Of a DNA stretch of 64,000 bases, positions 44,870 to 54,365 are shown piece by piece. Source of the DNA: Streptomyces sp. RPT161 (GTDB lineage Bacteria > Actinomycetota > Actinomycetes > Streptomycetales > Streptomycetaceae); NCBI RefSeq assembly GCF_027533845.1, contig NZ_JAPZVN010000009.1, forward strand, positions 232,423-296,422. The letters are read 5' to 3'. The notes below the pieces were generated by a model. That model was not told where the DNA came from, did not search any database, and worked only from the letters and a program-made list of their open reading frames with translations. A program made the position numbers and the translations under genes. Position 1 is the first letter of the stretch. Each line of letters begins with the position of its first letter.

Positions 44870-46192
44870 TCATAGCGCCGGGGGCCGCCCGAGTTGCCGT
44901 ACGGTCCATCCGGCACCACGCCACGTATCAGCCTTCAGCAGGTTTCGGAGATCGACCAGGACAGGGTCCGCGACCAGGGTGGCGAGGGCGACGGGGTCAG
45001 CGTGGCGGAAGTGGGGCCACTCGGTGGCCAGGACCACAAGTTCCGTTCCCTTGACGGACTGTTCCAGTCCTTCGGCGTAGTCCAGTTCGGGTTGCCGCGC
45101 GAGGGCGGTGGGGACGGCGTACGGGTCGTGGACGGTGACCTTGGCACCGCGCTGGTGCATGAGCGTCGCGATGGCGAGCGCGGGTGATTCACGTACGTCG
45201 TTGGTGCCCGCTTTGAAGGACGCTCCCCACACGGTGGCCTTCACGCCCTCCACGCGCCGCCCCAGTGTCTGTTCGATGAGGGTGAGCACGGCCGCCGGGC
45301 GCGACTCGTTGACTTCTTCAGCGGCGCGCAGGAGTGTGGCCGCCCCCGAGGCGCCGAGGGCGCGGGCGGTTGCGGTGAAGGCGCGAACGTCCTTGGGGAG
45401 ACAGCCTCCGCCGTAGCCAGGCCCGGCGTTGAGGCCGCCCCGGCCGATGCGGGGGTCCACGCCGATGGCTTCGGTGAGCTGGATGACGTCTGCTCCGGCG
45501 GCGGCGCACATGTCGGCGACACCGTTGATGAAGGAGATCTTCATGCCGAGGTAGGCGTTGGCGGCGCCCTTGATCAGTTCCGCGGTGGCCGGGTCGGTGA
45601 CGTACAGCGGGATCTGCTCGCGCAGCAGCGGCGCGTACACCTCGCGCACCACGTCTTCGGCGTGCTGGGAGCACAGCCCGGCGACGATCCGGTCGGGGCG
45701 GAGGCTGTCTTCGACGGCGTGCCCCTCCCGCAGGAACTCCGGGTTCCACACCACCTCCACGCTCTCCCCCGCCGGAGCGAGACGGGCGAGGAGGGCGGCG
45801 AGGTCGCGCGAGGTGCCCACGGTGACGGTGGACTTGCCGATGATCACGCACGGGCGGGCCAGATGCGGGGCCAGGGCGCCTGCCGCTCCGAAGACCTGGC
45901 TGGTGTCGTAGCTGCGTCCGTCCGCGTCGATCGGGGTCCCCACGGCGAGGAAGTGCACGTCGGCGAAGGCAGCGGCCTCGGTGAGGTCGGTGCTGAACCT
46001 CAGCCGCCCGGACGCCGTGTGGACGGCGAGCAGTTCGGGCAGGCCCTCTTCGTAGATGGGGCACTCGCCCGCGTTCAGCCGGTCGACCTTCGCCCGGTCC
46101 TGGTCGACGCCGATGACTTCGTGGCCGATCTCGGCCATCGCCGCAGCATGCGGGATGCCCAGATGGCCACAGCCGATAACGGATACGCGCAT
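44870..46192 (-). CDS. ugd: UDP-glucose 6-dehydrogenase
   Basis: This 440-residue enzyme oxidises UDP-glucose to UDP-glucuronate with two NAD+. Motifs: an N-terminal Rossmann loop (SVIGCGHLGIPHAAAMAE), the active-site Cys in GPGYGGGCLPKD, and a C-terminal UDP-binding domain (GASFKAGTNDVRESPAL). The ATG at 46192 gives the normal N-terminus; the frame is open 25 codons further. It could feed the UDP-xylose-synthase-like epimerase 1.7 kb away, although it points the other way and is a separate transcript. Confidence 0.93.
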   Translation of the reverse strand: MRVSVIGCGHLGIPHAAAMAEIGHEVIGVDQDRAKVDRLNAGECPIYEEGLPELLAVHTASGRLRFSTDLTEAAAFADVHFLAVGTPIDADGRSYDTSQVFGAAGALAPHLARPCVIIGKSTVTVGTSRDLAALLARLAPAGESVEVVWNPEFLREGHAVEDSLRPDRIVAGLCSQHAEDVVREVYAPLLREQIPLYVTDPATAELIKGAANAYLGMKISFINGVADMCAAAGADVIQLTEAIGVDPRIGRGGLNAGPGYGGGCLPKDVRAFTATARALGASGAATLLRAAEEVNESRPAAVLTLIEQTLGRRVEGVKATVWGASFKAGTNDVRESPALAIATLMHQRGAKVTVHDPYAVPTALARQPELDYAEGLEQSVKGTELVVLATEWPHFRHADPVALATLVADPVLVDLRNLLKADTWRGAGWTVRQLGRPPAL

Positions 46193-46397
46193 GGGGCCAA
46201 CGCTCCCTTCTCTTCTCGCCCGCCCGGGACTCCCGGCCAGTCGAGGTATCTCGCCGTCGGTCGCCACGACCTGGCTCCACCAGAGTCCCTCGGTCAGAAG
46301 TCATGCGCACGGGCGTAACGCCGCGTCAGCCACCGTCCGCATCTCCCCCGCTGTCTGCCGGCAGCGGGTCGGCATGAGGACCGGCATACGCAGGCAG

Positions 46398-46856
46398 CTA
46401 CCGCTTGGGCGGGGGTTCATCACCGCCGTGGCCCACCGCTCGGGCCACGCCGTAGGCAAGCAGTGAGACAACCGCCCAGGCCGCGGTGGCGGCGCCGAGG
46501 GCGAGCCAAGCGGAGTGACGAGGCAGCAGGATCGCGGCCGACACGGCGAACGCGAGCAACCCGAGGGTGCCCAGCGCGGCGCCACGGGCGTCATCACGTG
46601 CCATCCTCAGGCCCTCCTCCTTGGCCACAAGCGTGACGCTGGCCAGCAAGATGGCCGGGAAAGCCAGCAGGATGCCTCCCTCGAACGGCCCTACCCCGGC
46701 CGACACGACCGCGGCCACGGCGGAAACACCGACCCCGAACGCGAAGCGGATGAGGAGGTCCCTGCGCGGCATGCGCCAAGCGGCGCGAAGGTCGAACTCG
46801 ATCCGGCCGGAAGAGTGCTCCTCACCACGAGGCCCACCGTTCGCCGATGGCGTCAT
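46398..46856 (-). CDS. DUF3147-like small membrane protein (second of a pair)
   Basis: This 152-residue protein has a ~30-residue polar head followed by about four hydrophobic helices, including GGILLAFPAILLASVTLVAKEEG, a pattern shared with DUF3147 proteins. The start overlaps the stop of the upstream DUF3147 gene (ATGA). The two were probably made by duplication and act together; a DUF3147 function has not been established. Confidence 0.72.
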   Translation of the reverse strand: MTPSANGGPRGEEHSSGRIEFDLRAAWRMPRRDLLIRFAFGVGVSAVAAVVSAGVGPFEGGILLAFPAILLASVTLVAKEEGLRMARDDARGAALGTLGLLAFAVSAAILLPRHSAWLALGAATAAWAVVSLLAYGVARAVGHGGDEPPPKR

Positions 46857-47197
46857 CGCACGACGACCAGTGCGATGGCAGTGGCCACGGCGATCCAGGC
46901 GACGAGCGCTGTGGCGGAGCCCCGAAGGGCCCCCAGCCTGCCCAGTGCCGGGACGCTCACCAGGCAGTACGCCGTGAAGGCGACCGCTCCGATTCCCATG
47001 GCCCGTGCGGCGATTGCGGCATCGTGGTGCCCCTTGAAGGCAACGGTCACGATCAGACTTCCCAGCGCGACCGAGGGCGCCGCGGCGAAGATTCCCGCCA
47101 GGCGCTTGGGCTGGACGGCTTCTGCCACGAGAGCGAAGCAGACCACGAACAGGCCGCCGATCACGGCCTTCAGGCAGATCTCGAAGAGAGATTTCAT
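46853..47197 (-). CDS. DUF3147-like small membrane protein (first of a pair)
   Basis: This 114-residue protein has four hydrophobic helices and a GLFVVCFALVAEAVQPKRLAG-type N-terminus, a typical DUF3147 signature. It is followed at once by its overlapping partner gene. Confidence 0.75.
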   Translation of the reverse strand: MKSLFEICLKAVIGGLFVVCFALVAEAVQPKRLAGIFAAAPSVALGSLIVTVAFKGHHDAAIAARAMGIGAVAFTAYCLVSVPALGRLGALRGSATALVAWIAVATAIALVVVR

Positions 47198-47404
47198 GGC
47201 CTCGCAAGAGCGGCTCTGGACCGCCGGGTGTTCCGGGTGGAAACGCTACTGGTCCATGAGCGTAAGCCACCGGCGTGCCGGAAACGTTTGCCACGCTCGG
47301 CGTTCGGCGAGGTGGTGGCGTCGACCGGGCGCGCGGAAGACCTCCTTCTCTTCGCCGCACGCCGAGGGCGTTCGTGGTCCCGGCTACCAGTTTCGTGGTC
47401 CCGG

Positions 47405-47560
47405 CTACCAGTAGTGCCGTCGGCCGCCCACGGCGTGTCCAGCCGCTCCCAGGAGCCACAGGATCGCACCGATCACCAGGAGGATGATGCCGATCGTCCA
47501 CAGAATGGCGATCTTGATCAGGAAGCCCACGATGAGGCAGATAATGCCCAAGATGATCAC
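47405..47560 (-). CDS. DUF6131-like hydrophobic microprotein
   Basis: This 51-residue protein has two hydrophobic stretches (IILGIICLIVGFLIKIAILW, then IGIILLVIGAILWLLGA) and ends GHAVGGRRHYW, a pattern I recall from small DUF6131-type membrane proteins common in actinobacteria. A GGAGG site lies five bases before the GTG start. Confidence 0.75.
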   Translation of the reverse strand: MIILGIICLIVGFLIKIAILWTIGIILLVIGAILWLLGAAGHAVGGRRHYW

Positions 47561-47892
47561 TGTAGCCTCCGAACTCTCGGACAGGCCCCTTGTTCCACGA
47601 TGATCCCGCGCACCCCCGGCGGCAACCGGCGCCGCGCCACCGCCATCGGCCGCAGCTCAACCAGTGGCGTCATCGCCTTGCTTGACGGGCGTTTCCACCT
47701 CGGGGGGTTGCACGTTCGACTCCCGGCAACTCCCTGTCCGTGCATCTCCGGCTCGTGCGGTGCCAACGGGGAGAAGTCGCTCGGGTCGCGCAACGGTGAC
47801 GACTCACGCAGGCTAAGTACTCGGACGCCGTAACGGCGGCGTGAATCGGCTTCGGCCTGAGCCGGGCCGCTCACCGACCAAGAGGAGAAGCC
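47561..47892. promoter_or_regulatory. Upstream region of the first glycan operon
   Basis: About 330 bp of mostly non-coding DNA between the divergent microprotein gene and the epimerase gene. The conserved upstream element at 47802-47836 lies in its right part. Confidence 0.4.
47802..47836 (+). promoter_or_regulatory. Conserved upstream element of the glycan operons (copy A)
   Basis: GCAGGCTAAGTACTCGGACG starts at 47808, 85 bp before the epimerase ATG. It matches copy B at 57604 (GCAGGCTGGGTACTCGGACG) at 18 of 20 positions and at nearly the same distance from the matching start codon. It is likely the promoter or a regulator site of this operon. Confidence 0.6.
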
Positions 47893-48852
47893 ATGCGGGC
47901 TCCCAGGCGACGGTGGACGAGAGCGGTGGTGACCGGAGGAGCGGGTTTCGTCGGCTCCCACTTGTGCACGGCCCTCATCGACCGAGGTACGCAGGTGATC
48001 TGCGTGGATGACTTCTGCACGGGCTCGCCCGCCAACGTCGCCCATTTGGCCGAACGCGATGGCTTCACCCTGCTGCGAGCCGATGTCACCGAGCCGTTCA
48101 CCGTGCCGGAGCCGGTGGACTTGGTGCTCCACTTCGCCTCGCCCGCGTCGCCGGCCGACTACCTGAGGCTTCCGCTCCACACTCTGGAGGCCGGCAGTCT
48201 CGGGACCGCCCACGCGCTGGCGCTCGCCAGGGAACACCAGGCGCGCTTTGTCTTCGCCTCGACCTCCGAGGTCTACGGCGATCCGCAACAGCATCCGCAG
48301 AGTGAACGCTACTGGGGCAACGTCAATCCGGTCGGCCCCCGGAGCGTGTACGACGAGGCGAAACGGTACGCGGAGGCGCTCACCACGGCAGAGGCCGGTG
48401 TGCATGGCGTGGACACCGCGATCGTGCGGCTGTTCAACGCCTATGGACCGCGTATGCGGGCCCGGGACGGCCGTGCGGTACCGACGTTCATCCGCCAGGC
48501 CCTGGCTGGTGAGCCGCTGACCGTCAGCGGCGACGGCAGTCAGACGCGGTCCATCACCTACGTCGACGACACTGTCGAAGGCGTGCTGGCCGTGGCGGCG
48601 TCGGAGTTGTCGGGTCCGATCAACATCGGCAACGCCGACGAGCTGAGCATGCTCGAACTGGCTCGGTTGGTCACCGAGTTGTGCGACTCGGCGTCGGAGA
48701 TCCGGTTCGTCGAACGCCCAACTGACGACCCGTCAGTCCGTTGTCCGGACATCTCGCTGGCGTGCGACAAGCTCCAGTGGGAACCACGCACACCCGCCCG
48801 TGAGGGGCTGGCCCGCACCATCGCCTGGTTCCGGGACCATCCGGAGACCTGA
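47893..48852 (+). CDS. NAD-dependent epimerase/dehydratase (UDP-xylose synthase-like)
   Basis: This 319-residue extended SDR has the GGAGFVGSH coenzyme loop, the active-site Tyr/Lys in SVYDEAKRYAEAL and a STSEVYGDP strand. The AYGPRMRARDGR segment and overall pattern look like UDP-glucuronate decarboxylases (UXS), which make UDP-xylose from UDP-glucuronate. With ugd nearby, UDP-glucose to UDP-xylose is plausible. A GAGGAGAAG site precedes the ATG. It is the first gene of an eight-gene operon. Confidence 0.85.
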   Translation: MRAPRRRWTRAVVTGGAGFVGSHLCTALIDRGTQVICVDDFCTGSPANVAHLAERDGFTLLRADVTEPFTVPEPVDLVLHFASPASPADYLRLPLHTLEAGSLGTAHALALAREHQARFVFASTSEVYGDPQQHPQSERYWGNVNPVGPRSVYDEAKRYAEALTTAEAGVHGVDTAIVRLFNAYGPRMRARDGRAVPTFIRQALAGEPLTVSGDGSQTRSITYVDDTVEGVLAVAASELSGPINIGNADELSMLELARLVTELCDSASEIRFVERPTDDPSVRCPDISLACDKLQWEPRTPAREGLARTIAWFRDHPET

Positions 48853-48915
48853 CCCGCGAACAACCAGCCACGCTCCGGCCCGTAGCAGTGGACCAGCGGA
48901 ACGAAAGGCGCCGCC

Positions 48916-50589
48916 ATGCGCATCCTGGGCGTCAACGCCCTTTTCCACGACCCCGCGGCCGCACTCGTTATCGACGGGCGGGTGGTCGACGCGGCGGAAG
49001 AGGAGCGGTTCTCCCGACGCAAGCACGGCAAGCGGCCGGTGCCCTTCTCGGCGTGGGAGCTGCCGGAGCGTGCCATCGCCTGGTGCCTGTCGGAGGCGAG
49101 CCTTCGGCCGCAGGACATCGATCTGGTCGGCTACTCCTACGATCCCCTACTGGCTCGCAGCGCCGAGGAGTTGGGGCTGGAGGACCCGTGGGACCACCTA
49201 CGGCAGACCTACGCCCGCGAGGCACCCGCGTTCCTCGCCGAGGCACTTCCCGGTCTCGACCCCCAGCAGGTGTCCTTCGTGCCGCACCACGAAGCCCACG
49301 CCGCCTCGGCCGCATACGCCGCGGACGGTGACGCCGACCCCTGCTCGGTACTCGTGCTGGACGGTCGTGGAGAGTCGACCTCCCACCTGGCCGCGCGCCG
49401 TACCCGAGGGCACCTGGAACCGCTGGCCGGCCAGCGCCTGCCGCACTCCTTGGGGCTGGTCTACGAAGAACTCACCCAGCACCTCGGATTCCTGCGTTCC
49501 AGCGACGAGTACAAGGTGATGGCGCTCGCCTCCTACGGCACTCCACGCATGGCGGCAGAACTGCGCCGGCACGTATACGCCACCGGCGACGGCGGATTCC
49601 ACGCCGCCGGGGTGCCCTGGGCACAGTTCGCCGACCCGCGCCGCGGTGACGAGGCATGGAACCAGCAGCACGCCGACCTCGCCGCCTCCGCCCAGAAGGT
49701 GCTGGAGGAAGTGCTCCTCGACCTCGTGCGCTGGCTGCACGGCCGCACTCACGACCGGCTGCTGGCGATGGCTGGGGGCGTGGCGCTCAACTGCGTCGCC
49801 AACTCCCGTATCGCGCGGGAAGGCCCGTTCGACAGGGTGTGGGTCCAGCCCGCGGCGGGGGATGCCGGGACCGCTCTTGGCTCGGCGCTGCGGATCGCGG
49901 CGCTCGGCGGCGACCGGCCGCGTCCCATGCCGGGGGCGGATCTCGGCCGGGGTTGGTCGGACGCCGAACTGGAGGCGTGGCTGAAGCGGGCCGGAGTCTG
50001 TTATGAGCGGCCCCCCGACATCGCCGCAGCGGTTGCCGACGCTTTGGCGGACAACGCCATCGTCGCCTGGTTCCAGGGCCGCGCCGAGTTCGGGCCGCGT
50101 GCCCTGGGGCACCGCTCACTGCTGGCCCATCCCGGGCATGCGGGGAACCTGGAGCGGCTCAACGACGTCAAGGGGCGGGAGCAGTTCCGCCCGGTGGCCC
50201 CCATGGTCCTGGCCGAGCGAGCCGCCGAGATGTTCGACGGCCCCCTGCCCAGCCCGTACATGCTGTTCGTCCACCAGGTGGCCGAGCCGTGGCGCGAACG
50301 CATCCCGGCGGTCGTGCACGTGGACGGCACCGCGCGCATCCAGACGGTGGACCCCGAGCGGGAACCGCTGGTCGCCAGGATGTTGGCGCACTTCGAACGT
50401 CGCACGGGGCTGCCGGTGGTGGTCAACACGAGCCTCAACACGGCCGGACGCCCGATGGTGGACGACCCTCGCGACGCACTGGAGTGCTTCGGTTCGAGCC
50501 CGGTCGACCTGTTGGCCATCGGGCCGTTCGCGGTCCGGCGGTCCCGCCTGTTCGACCGCGACCGGAGCACCAGGGAGGTACCGCCGTGA
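48916..50589 (+). CDS. Carbamoyltransferase (NodU/CmcH family)
   Basis: This 557-residue O-carbamoyltransferase transfers a carbamoyl group from carbamoyl phosphate to a hydroxyl of a sugar or antibiotic scaffold, via carbamoyl-adenylate. The N-terminal Kae1-like domain shows VPHHEAHAASAAYA (His metal ligands) and VLDGRGEST. The C-terminal YrdC-like domain shows EFGPRALGHRSLLA and VNTSLNTAGRPMV. Its stop overlaps the next GTG by three bases, so it is in a glycan operon with glycosyltransferases and heptose enzymes. It presumably decorates the glycan. Confidence 0.92.
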   Translation: MRILGVNALFHDPAAALVIDGRVVDAAEEERFSRRKHGKRPVPFSAWELPERAIAWCLSEASLRPQDIDLVGYSYDPLLARSAEELGLEDPWDHLRQTYAREAPAFLAEALPGLDPQQVSFVPHHEAHAASAAYAADGDADPCSVLVLDGRGESTSHLAARRTRGHLEPLAGQRLPHSLGLVYEELTQHLGFLRSSDEYKVMALASYGTPRMAAELRRHVYATGDGGFHAAGVPWAQFADPRRGDEAWNQQHADLAASAQKVLEEVLLDLVRWLHGRTHDRLLAMAGGVALNCVANSRIAREGPFDRVWVQPAAGDAGTALGSALRIAALGGDRPRPMPGADLGRGWSDAELEAWLKRAGVCYERPPDIAAAVADALADNAIVAWFQGRAEFGPRALGHRSLLAHPGHAGNLERLNDVKGREQFRPVAPMVLAERAAEMFDGPLPSPYMLFVHQVAEPWRERIPAVVHVDGTARIQTVDPEREPLVARMLAHFERRTGLPVVVNTSLNTAGRPMVDDPRDALECFGSSPVDLLAIGPFAVRRSRLFDRDRSTREVPP

Positions 50590-51671
50590 GCGAGACCGAA
50601 CTCCCCTACGCAGTGGTGATCCCAACGGTCGGACGGCCCAGTCTGAACGTTTGCCTGGCCGCGTTGGCCGAAAGCGTCGGGCCGCTACCGCGCCGAGTGG
50701 TCATCGTGGACGACCGCCCGCTGGATGACTGCAATCCGCTGCCGGTGACTGTTCCCACAGCTCTGTGCGAACGAGTGGAAATCGTCGCGAGCTGCGGCAA
50801 CGGCCCGGCTGGCGCCCGCAACGCGGGGTGGAGCGCCACGACGGAGCCGTGGATCGTCTTCCTGGACGACGACACGCTGCCCAGTGGCAACTGGGCCCGC
50901 GAACTGGCCAGGGATCTCTCGCGGGCGGGACCGGAGGTCGGCGGCGTCCAGGGGCATATCCGGGTGCCGCTGCCTTCCCACCGTGCTCCCACCGACTGGG
51001 AACGCTGTACCGCCTCGTTGGCCACCGCCCGGTGGATCACCGCCGACATGGCCTACCGCCGTCAGGCCCTGGAGGCGGTGGGCGGATTCGACGAGCGCTT
51101 CCGGCGGGCCTTCCGCGAGGACTCCGACCTCGCCCTGCGGGTGAAGGACGCGGGATGGACGCTGGTCGTCGGCGATCGGCAGACGGAACACCCCGTGCGC
51201 CGGACCGACCGCTGGGTCTCGGTGCGGGCCCAAGCGGGCAACGCGGACGATGTCCTGATGACGCGACTGCACGGCCGCGGCTGGTGGCGCAGGGCGGGAG
51301 CCAGGCGCGGTCGGCTGCCAGTCCACCTGGCCGTCACCGGCGCCGCGGTCGCTGCCGCCACCTGTGCGGTCGCCCGTCGCCCGCGGGCCGCGGGGGCGTG
51401 CGCCGCGGTGTGGCTCGCCGGTACCGCCGAGTTGGCGTTGACCCGGATACTGCGCGGCCCGCGAAACGCGCGCGAGGTGACGGACATGCTCCTCACCAGT
51501 GCGCTGATCCCGCCCGCTGCCTGCGGTCACTGGTTGCGAGGCTGGTGGCGCCACCGTCAGGTGAGGCCCTGGAAGGCGTGTTCGGTCAGCGAGCCGACCC
51601 CTACGGGCGGCGGCGTTTCGCGGCCAAGCGTTCGGCCTGTCGCCAGGGAGCGGGTGCGGGGATGGCGGTAA
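50586..51671 (+). CDS. Glycosyltransferase family 2 with C-terminal membrane segments
   Basis: This 361-residue inverting GT2 has the nucleotide-sugar domain at the N-terminus (VIPTVGRPSLNVCL, VIVDDRP, metal-binding VFLDDDTLP and RAFREDSDLA), then an Arg-rich stretch and two or three hydrophobic segments (about residues 243-330) that anchor it to the membrane. The GTG start overlaps the carbamoyltransferase stop. The sugar and acceptor are not known. Confidence 0.87.
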   Translation: MSETELPYAVVIPTVGRPSLNVCLAALAESVGPLPRRVVIVDDRPLDDCNPLPVTVPTALCERVEIVASCGNGPAGARNAGWSATTEPWIVFLDDDTLPSGNWARELARDLSRAGPEVGGVQGHIRVPLPSHRAPTDWERCTASLATARWITADMAYRRQALEAVGGFDERFRRAFREDSDLALRVKDAGWTLVVGDRQTEHPVRRTDRWVSVRAQAGNADDVLMTRLHGRGWWRRAGARRGRLPVHLAVTGAAVAAATCAVARRPRAAGACAAVWLAGTAELALTRILRGPRNAREVTDMLLTSALIPPAACGHWLRGWWRHRQVRPWKACSVSEPTPTGGGVSRPSVRPVARERVRGWR

Positions 51672-52351
51672 GCACCCGAAGTCTTACGGAAGTTGGCGGT
51701 GGGCCGCGCACGGCGCCGCGGCCGGCACCAGCCGGTCCGAAGGCCGATCAGCCCTTGCTCCTCATCCACCGAGCCCGCCCCGGCACGCGCGTCGCGCTCC
51801 CCGCGGCTTGGCCACGCGCGGTGCTTTTCGACCGGGACGGCACACTCATCGAAGACGTGCCCTACAACGGTGCCCCCGAGCGGGTACGGCCGACGCCCGG
51901 CGCGCGCCAAGCGCTGTCGGAGCTGCGCCGCCGCGGCATCGCCCTGGGAGTTGTGAGCAACCAGTCCGGCATCGCTCGTGGGCTGCTCACCCCGGCGGAC
52001 GTCGACGCGGTGCGGCGACGAGTCGAGGAGTTGCTCGGCCCCTTCGACCTGTGGGTGGTCTGCCCGCACGGCCCGGACGACGGCTGTGGCTGCCGCAAAC
52101 CCGCCCCGGGGCTCATCCACACCGCCCTGGCGTGGCTGGGCGTCGAGCTCGATCGGACCGCCGTGATCGGGGACATCGGGGCCGACGTCGACGCCGCTCG
52201 CGCCGCCGGGGTACGGGGCATCCTGGTGCCGAACGAGAAGACCGACCCGCGCGAGGTGAGTGCCGCGGCGCAGACGGCGCCGACGGTGCTGGCGGCGGTG
52301 CGCGCTCTGCTCGGGATGGGTCCGCCGTCTGGCCGGGAGGCCGGCCGATGA
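51662..52351 (+). CDS. gmhB: Heptose-1,7-bisphosphate phosphatase (HAD-IIIA, GmhB-like)
   Basis: This 229-residue HAD phosphatase removes the C7 phosphate of glycero-manno-heptose 1,7-bisphosphate. Motifs: nucleophile VLFDRDGTLIEDVPYN, SNQSGIARG, the zinc-binding CPHGPDDGCGCRKP, and IGDIGADVDAA. It has an extra ~50-residue N-terminal head rich in Pro/Ala, absent from ordinary GmhB. The ATG overlaps the upstream gene by ten bases. With GmhA and HldE in the same cluster it forms an ADP-heptose route. Confidence 0.9.
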   Translation: MAVSTRSLTEVGGGPRTAPRPAPAGPKADQPLLLIHRARPGTRVALPAAWPRAVLFDRDGTLIEDVPYNGAPERVRPTPGARQALSELRRRGIALGVVSNQSGIARGLLTPADVDAVRRRVEELLGPFDLWVVCPHGPDDGCGCRKPAPGLIHTALAWLGVELDRTAVIGDIGADVDAARAAGVRGILVPNEKTDPREVSAAAQTAPTVLAAVRALLGMGPPSGREAGR

Positions 52352-53394
52352 GGACCCTGGTGCTCCGTCTGGACAACCTCGGCGACGTACTCCTCGCCGG
52401 TCCCGCCGTGCGCGCGGTGGCCGCCGGATCCAGCGGCGTCACGATGCTGTGCGGACCGCAGGGAGCCACCGCCGCCCGGTTGCTGCCCGGCGTCGACGAG
52501 GTGCTGGTGTGGGAGGCTCCCTGGGTCGGATACAACCCACCCAAGTTGTGCCCCGACGAAGTTCACGAACTCCTGCGGGTCCTCACGGCCCGCCAGTTCG
52601 ACCGGGCGCTGGTCCTGACGTCGTACCACCAGAGCCCGCTGCCCGCCGCGCTGCTGCTGCGCCTGGCCGGGGTGAGGCGGATCGCCGCTGACAGTGAGGA
52701 CTACCCCGGCAGCCTGCTCGACCTGCGGCACAGGAGAGCTCCCGGACGACACGAGGCGCAGGCAGCGTTGGACCTCGCGGTCGCCGACGGCTTCGCGCTA
52801 CCGCGCGGCGACGACGGGCGGCTCAAGATCCTCACCCCACCGAGCGCCCGGCCACTGACGGGCCCCGGCCCGTACGTCGTCGTCCACCCCGGCGCGTCCG
52901 TCCCGGCGCGTGCGCCCAGCCTGGGGCGGATGGCCTCGGTGGTGCGCGCCCTGACCGCGGCGGGCCACCGGGTGGTCGTCACCGGTGGACCGGGCGAAAC
53001 GGCGCTCACCGAGGCGGTTGCCGACGGTTGCGCCCTCGACCTGGGCGGCCGTACCGGGCTCGCCGAGTTGGCCGGGGTCCTCGCGGATGCCGGAGCCGTC
53101 GTCGTCGGCAACACCGGACCGGCGCACCTCGCGGCGGCGGTGGGCTCGCCCGTCGTCTCGCTGTTCTCACCCGTTGTGCCCGTCGAACGCTGGCGGCCCT
53201 ACGGGGTGCGGCACGTGATCCTCGGTCAGCAGAGCGCGGCGTGCGCCGGAACCCGTGCTCGTCGCTGCCCTGTGCCGGGCCATCCGTGCCTGGACTCCAT
53301 CACTTCCCAGGAGGTCGTCAGGGCCGTGGACGAGCTTGTCGCTCCCCCGGCCCTGACGGCCAACCGACCAACGGCGCGTGAGGTGACCGCGTGA
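52348..53394 (+). CDS. GT9-family glycosyltransferase (heptosyltransferase-like), first
   Basis: This 348-residue protein has the GT9 (ADP-heptose:LPS heptosyltransferase) pattern: VLRLDNLGDVLLAGPAVRAV at the N-terminus, VVVHPGAS in the middle, and VVGNTGPAHLAAAVGSPVVSLF at the C-terminus. The start overlaps the GmhB stop. It likely transfers heptose to a glycan acceptor. Late Cys residues (SAACAGTRARRCPVPGHPC) resemble a structural Cys cluster seen in some heptosyltransferases. Confidence 0.9.
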   Translation: MRTLVLRLDNLGDVLLAGPAVRAVAAGSSGVTMLCGPQGATAARLLPGVDEVLVWEAPWVGYNPPKLCPDEVHELLRVLTARQFDRALVLTSYHQSPLPAALLLRLAGVRRIAADSEDYPGSLLDLRHRRAPGRHEAQAALDLAVADGFALPRGDDGRLKILTPPSARPLTGPGPYVVVHPGASVPARAPSLGRMASVVRALTAAGHRVVVTGGPGETALTEAVADGCALDLGGRTGLAELAGVLADAGAVVVGNTGPAHLAAAVGSPVVSLFSPVVPVERWRPYGVRHVILGQQSAACAGTRARRCPVPGHPCLDSITSQEVVRAVDELVAPPALTANRPTAREVTA

Positions 53395-54365
53395 GAATCC
53401 TGCTATGGCATGTACACGGCTCGTGGACGACCGCATTCGTCCAGGGACCGCACACCTATCTGGTCCCGGTGACACCGGACCGGGGGCCCGACGGACTCGG
53501 GCGTGCGCGGACCTTCGCCTGGCCGGATTCGGTCAGGGAGCTGCCGACGGATCTCCTGGCGAACGCCGAACCGGACGTGGTGGTGCTCCAGCGGCCCCAC
53601 GAGGAGGAGTTGGTGCGTCAGTGGCTCGGGCGGCGCCCAGGTAGGGACATCCCCACCATCTACCTGGAACACAACGCGCCCCACGGCCAGGTACCCGACA
53701 CGCGCCACCCGATGGCCGACCGCGACGATGTGACGCTGGTCCACGTCAGTCACTTCAACCGGCTGTTCTGGGACAACGGCGGCACCCGTACGGAAGTCAT
53801 CGAGCACGGCATCCCGGACCCTGGTCACCGTTACACCGGCCGACTGCCGCACGCGGCGGTGGTGGTCAACGAACCCATCAGACGTGGCCGCACCACCGGG
53901 ACCGATCTGCTGCCGCTGTTCTCCGAGGCCGCGGTACTCGACGTGTTCGGGATGCGCACCAAAGGCCTCGCGGCGCACCTCGGTCTGCCGCGGGACCGTT
54001 GCCGTACCAGTGACCTTCCGCAGTCCGGGCTGCACACCGCGCTGGCCGAGCGCCGGGTGTACGTCCACCCGGTGCGCTGGACCTCGCTGGGACTGTCCCT
54101 GCTGGAGGCCATGCACCTCGGCATGCCGGTGGTCGCGCTCGCCACCACCGAGGTGGTGCGCGCGGTTCCGCCAGGGGCAGGGGTGGTCTCCACCGATCCC
54201 GAGGAACTGGTGGATGCCGTGCGGGCCTACGTCCGCGACCCCGATGCCGCGACCGCGGATGGGACGCGGGCGCGCCAGGCCGCACTGGAGCGGTACGGGC
54301 TCAAGCGGTTCCTGACCGATTGGGATCGTCTTCTGGAAGAGGTGAGCCGTCGATGCCGCAGTTGA
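53391..54365 (+). CDS. Glycosyltransferase (GT4/GT-B-like)
   Basis: This 324-residue GT-B-like protein has an N-terminal HGSWTTAFVQGPHTYLVP and a C-terminal nucleotide-sugar domain with PVRWTSLGLSLLEAMHLGMP, the E-x7-E-like motif of GT4 retaining enzymes. The GTG start overlaps the upstream stop by four bases and its end overlaps the next start. The specificity is unknown. Confidence 0.82.
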   Translation: MRILLWHVHGSWTTAFVQGPHTYLVPVTPDRGPDGLGRARTFAWPDSVRELPTDLLANAEPDVVVLQRPHEEELVRQWLGRRPGRDIPTIYLEHNAPHGQVPDTRHPMADRDDVTLVHVSHFNRLFWDNGGTRTEVIEHGIPDPGHRYTGRLPHAAVVVNEPIRRGRTTGTDLLPLFSEAAVLDVFGMRTKGLAAHLGLPRDRCRTSDLPQSGLHTALAERRVYVHPVRWTSLGLSLLEAMHLGMPVVALATTEVVRAVPPGAGVVSTDPEELVDAVRAYVRDPDAATADGTRARQAALERYGLKRFLTDWDRLLEEVSRRCRS

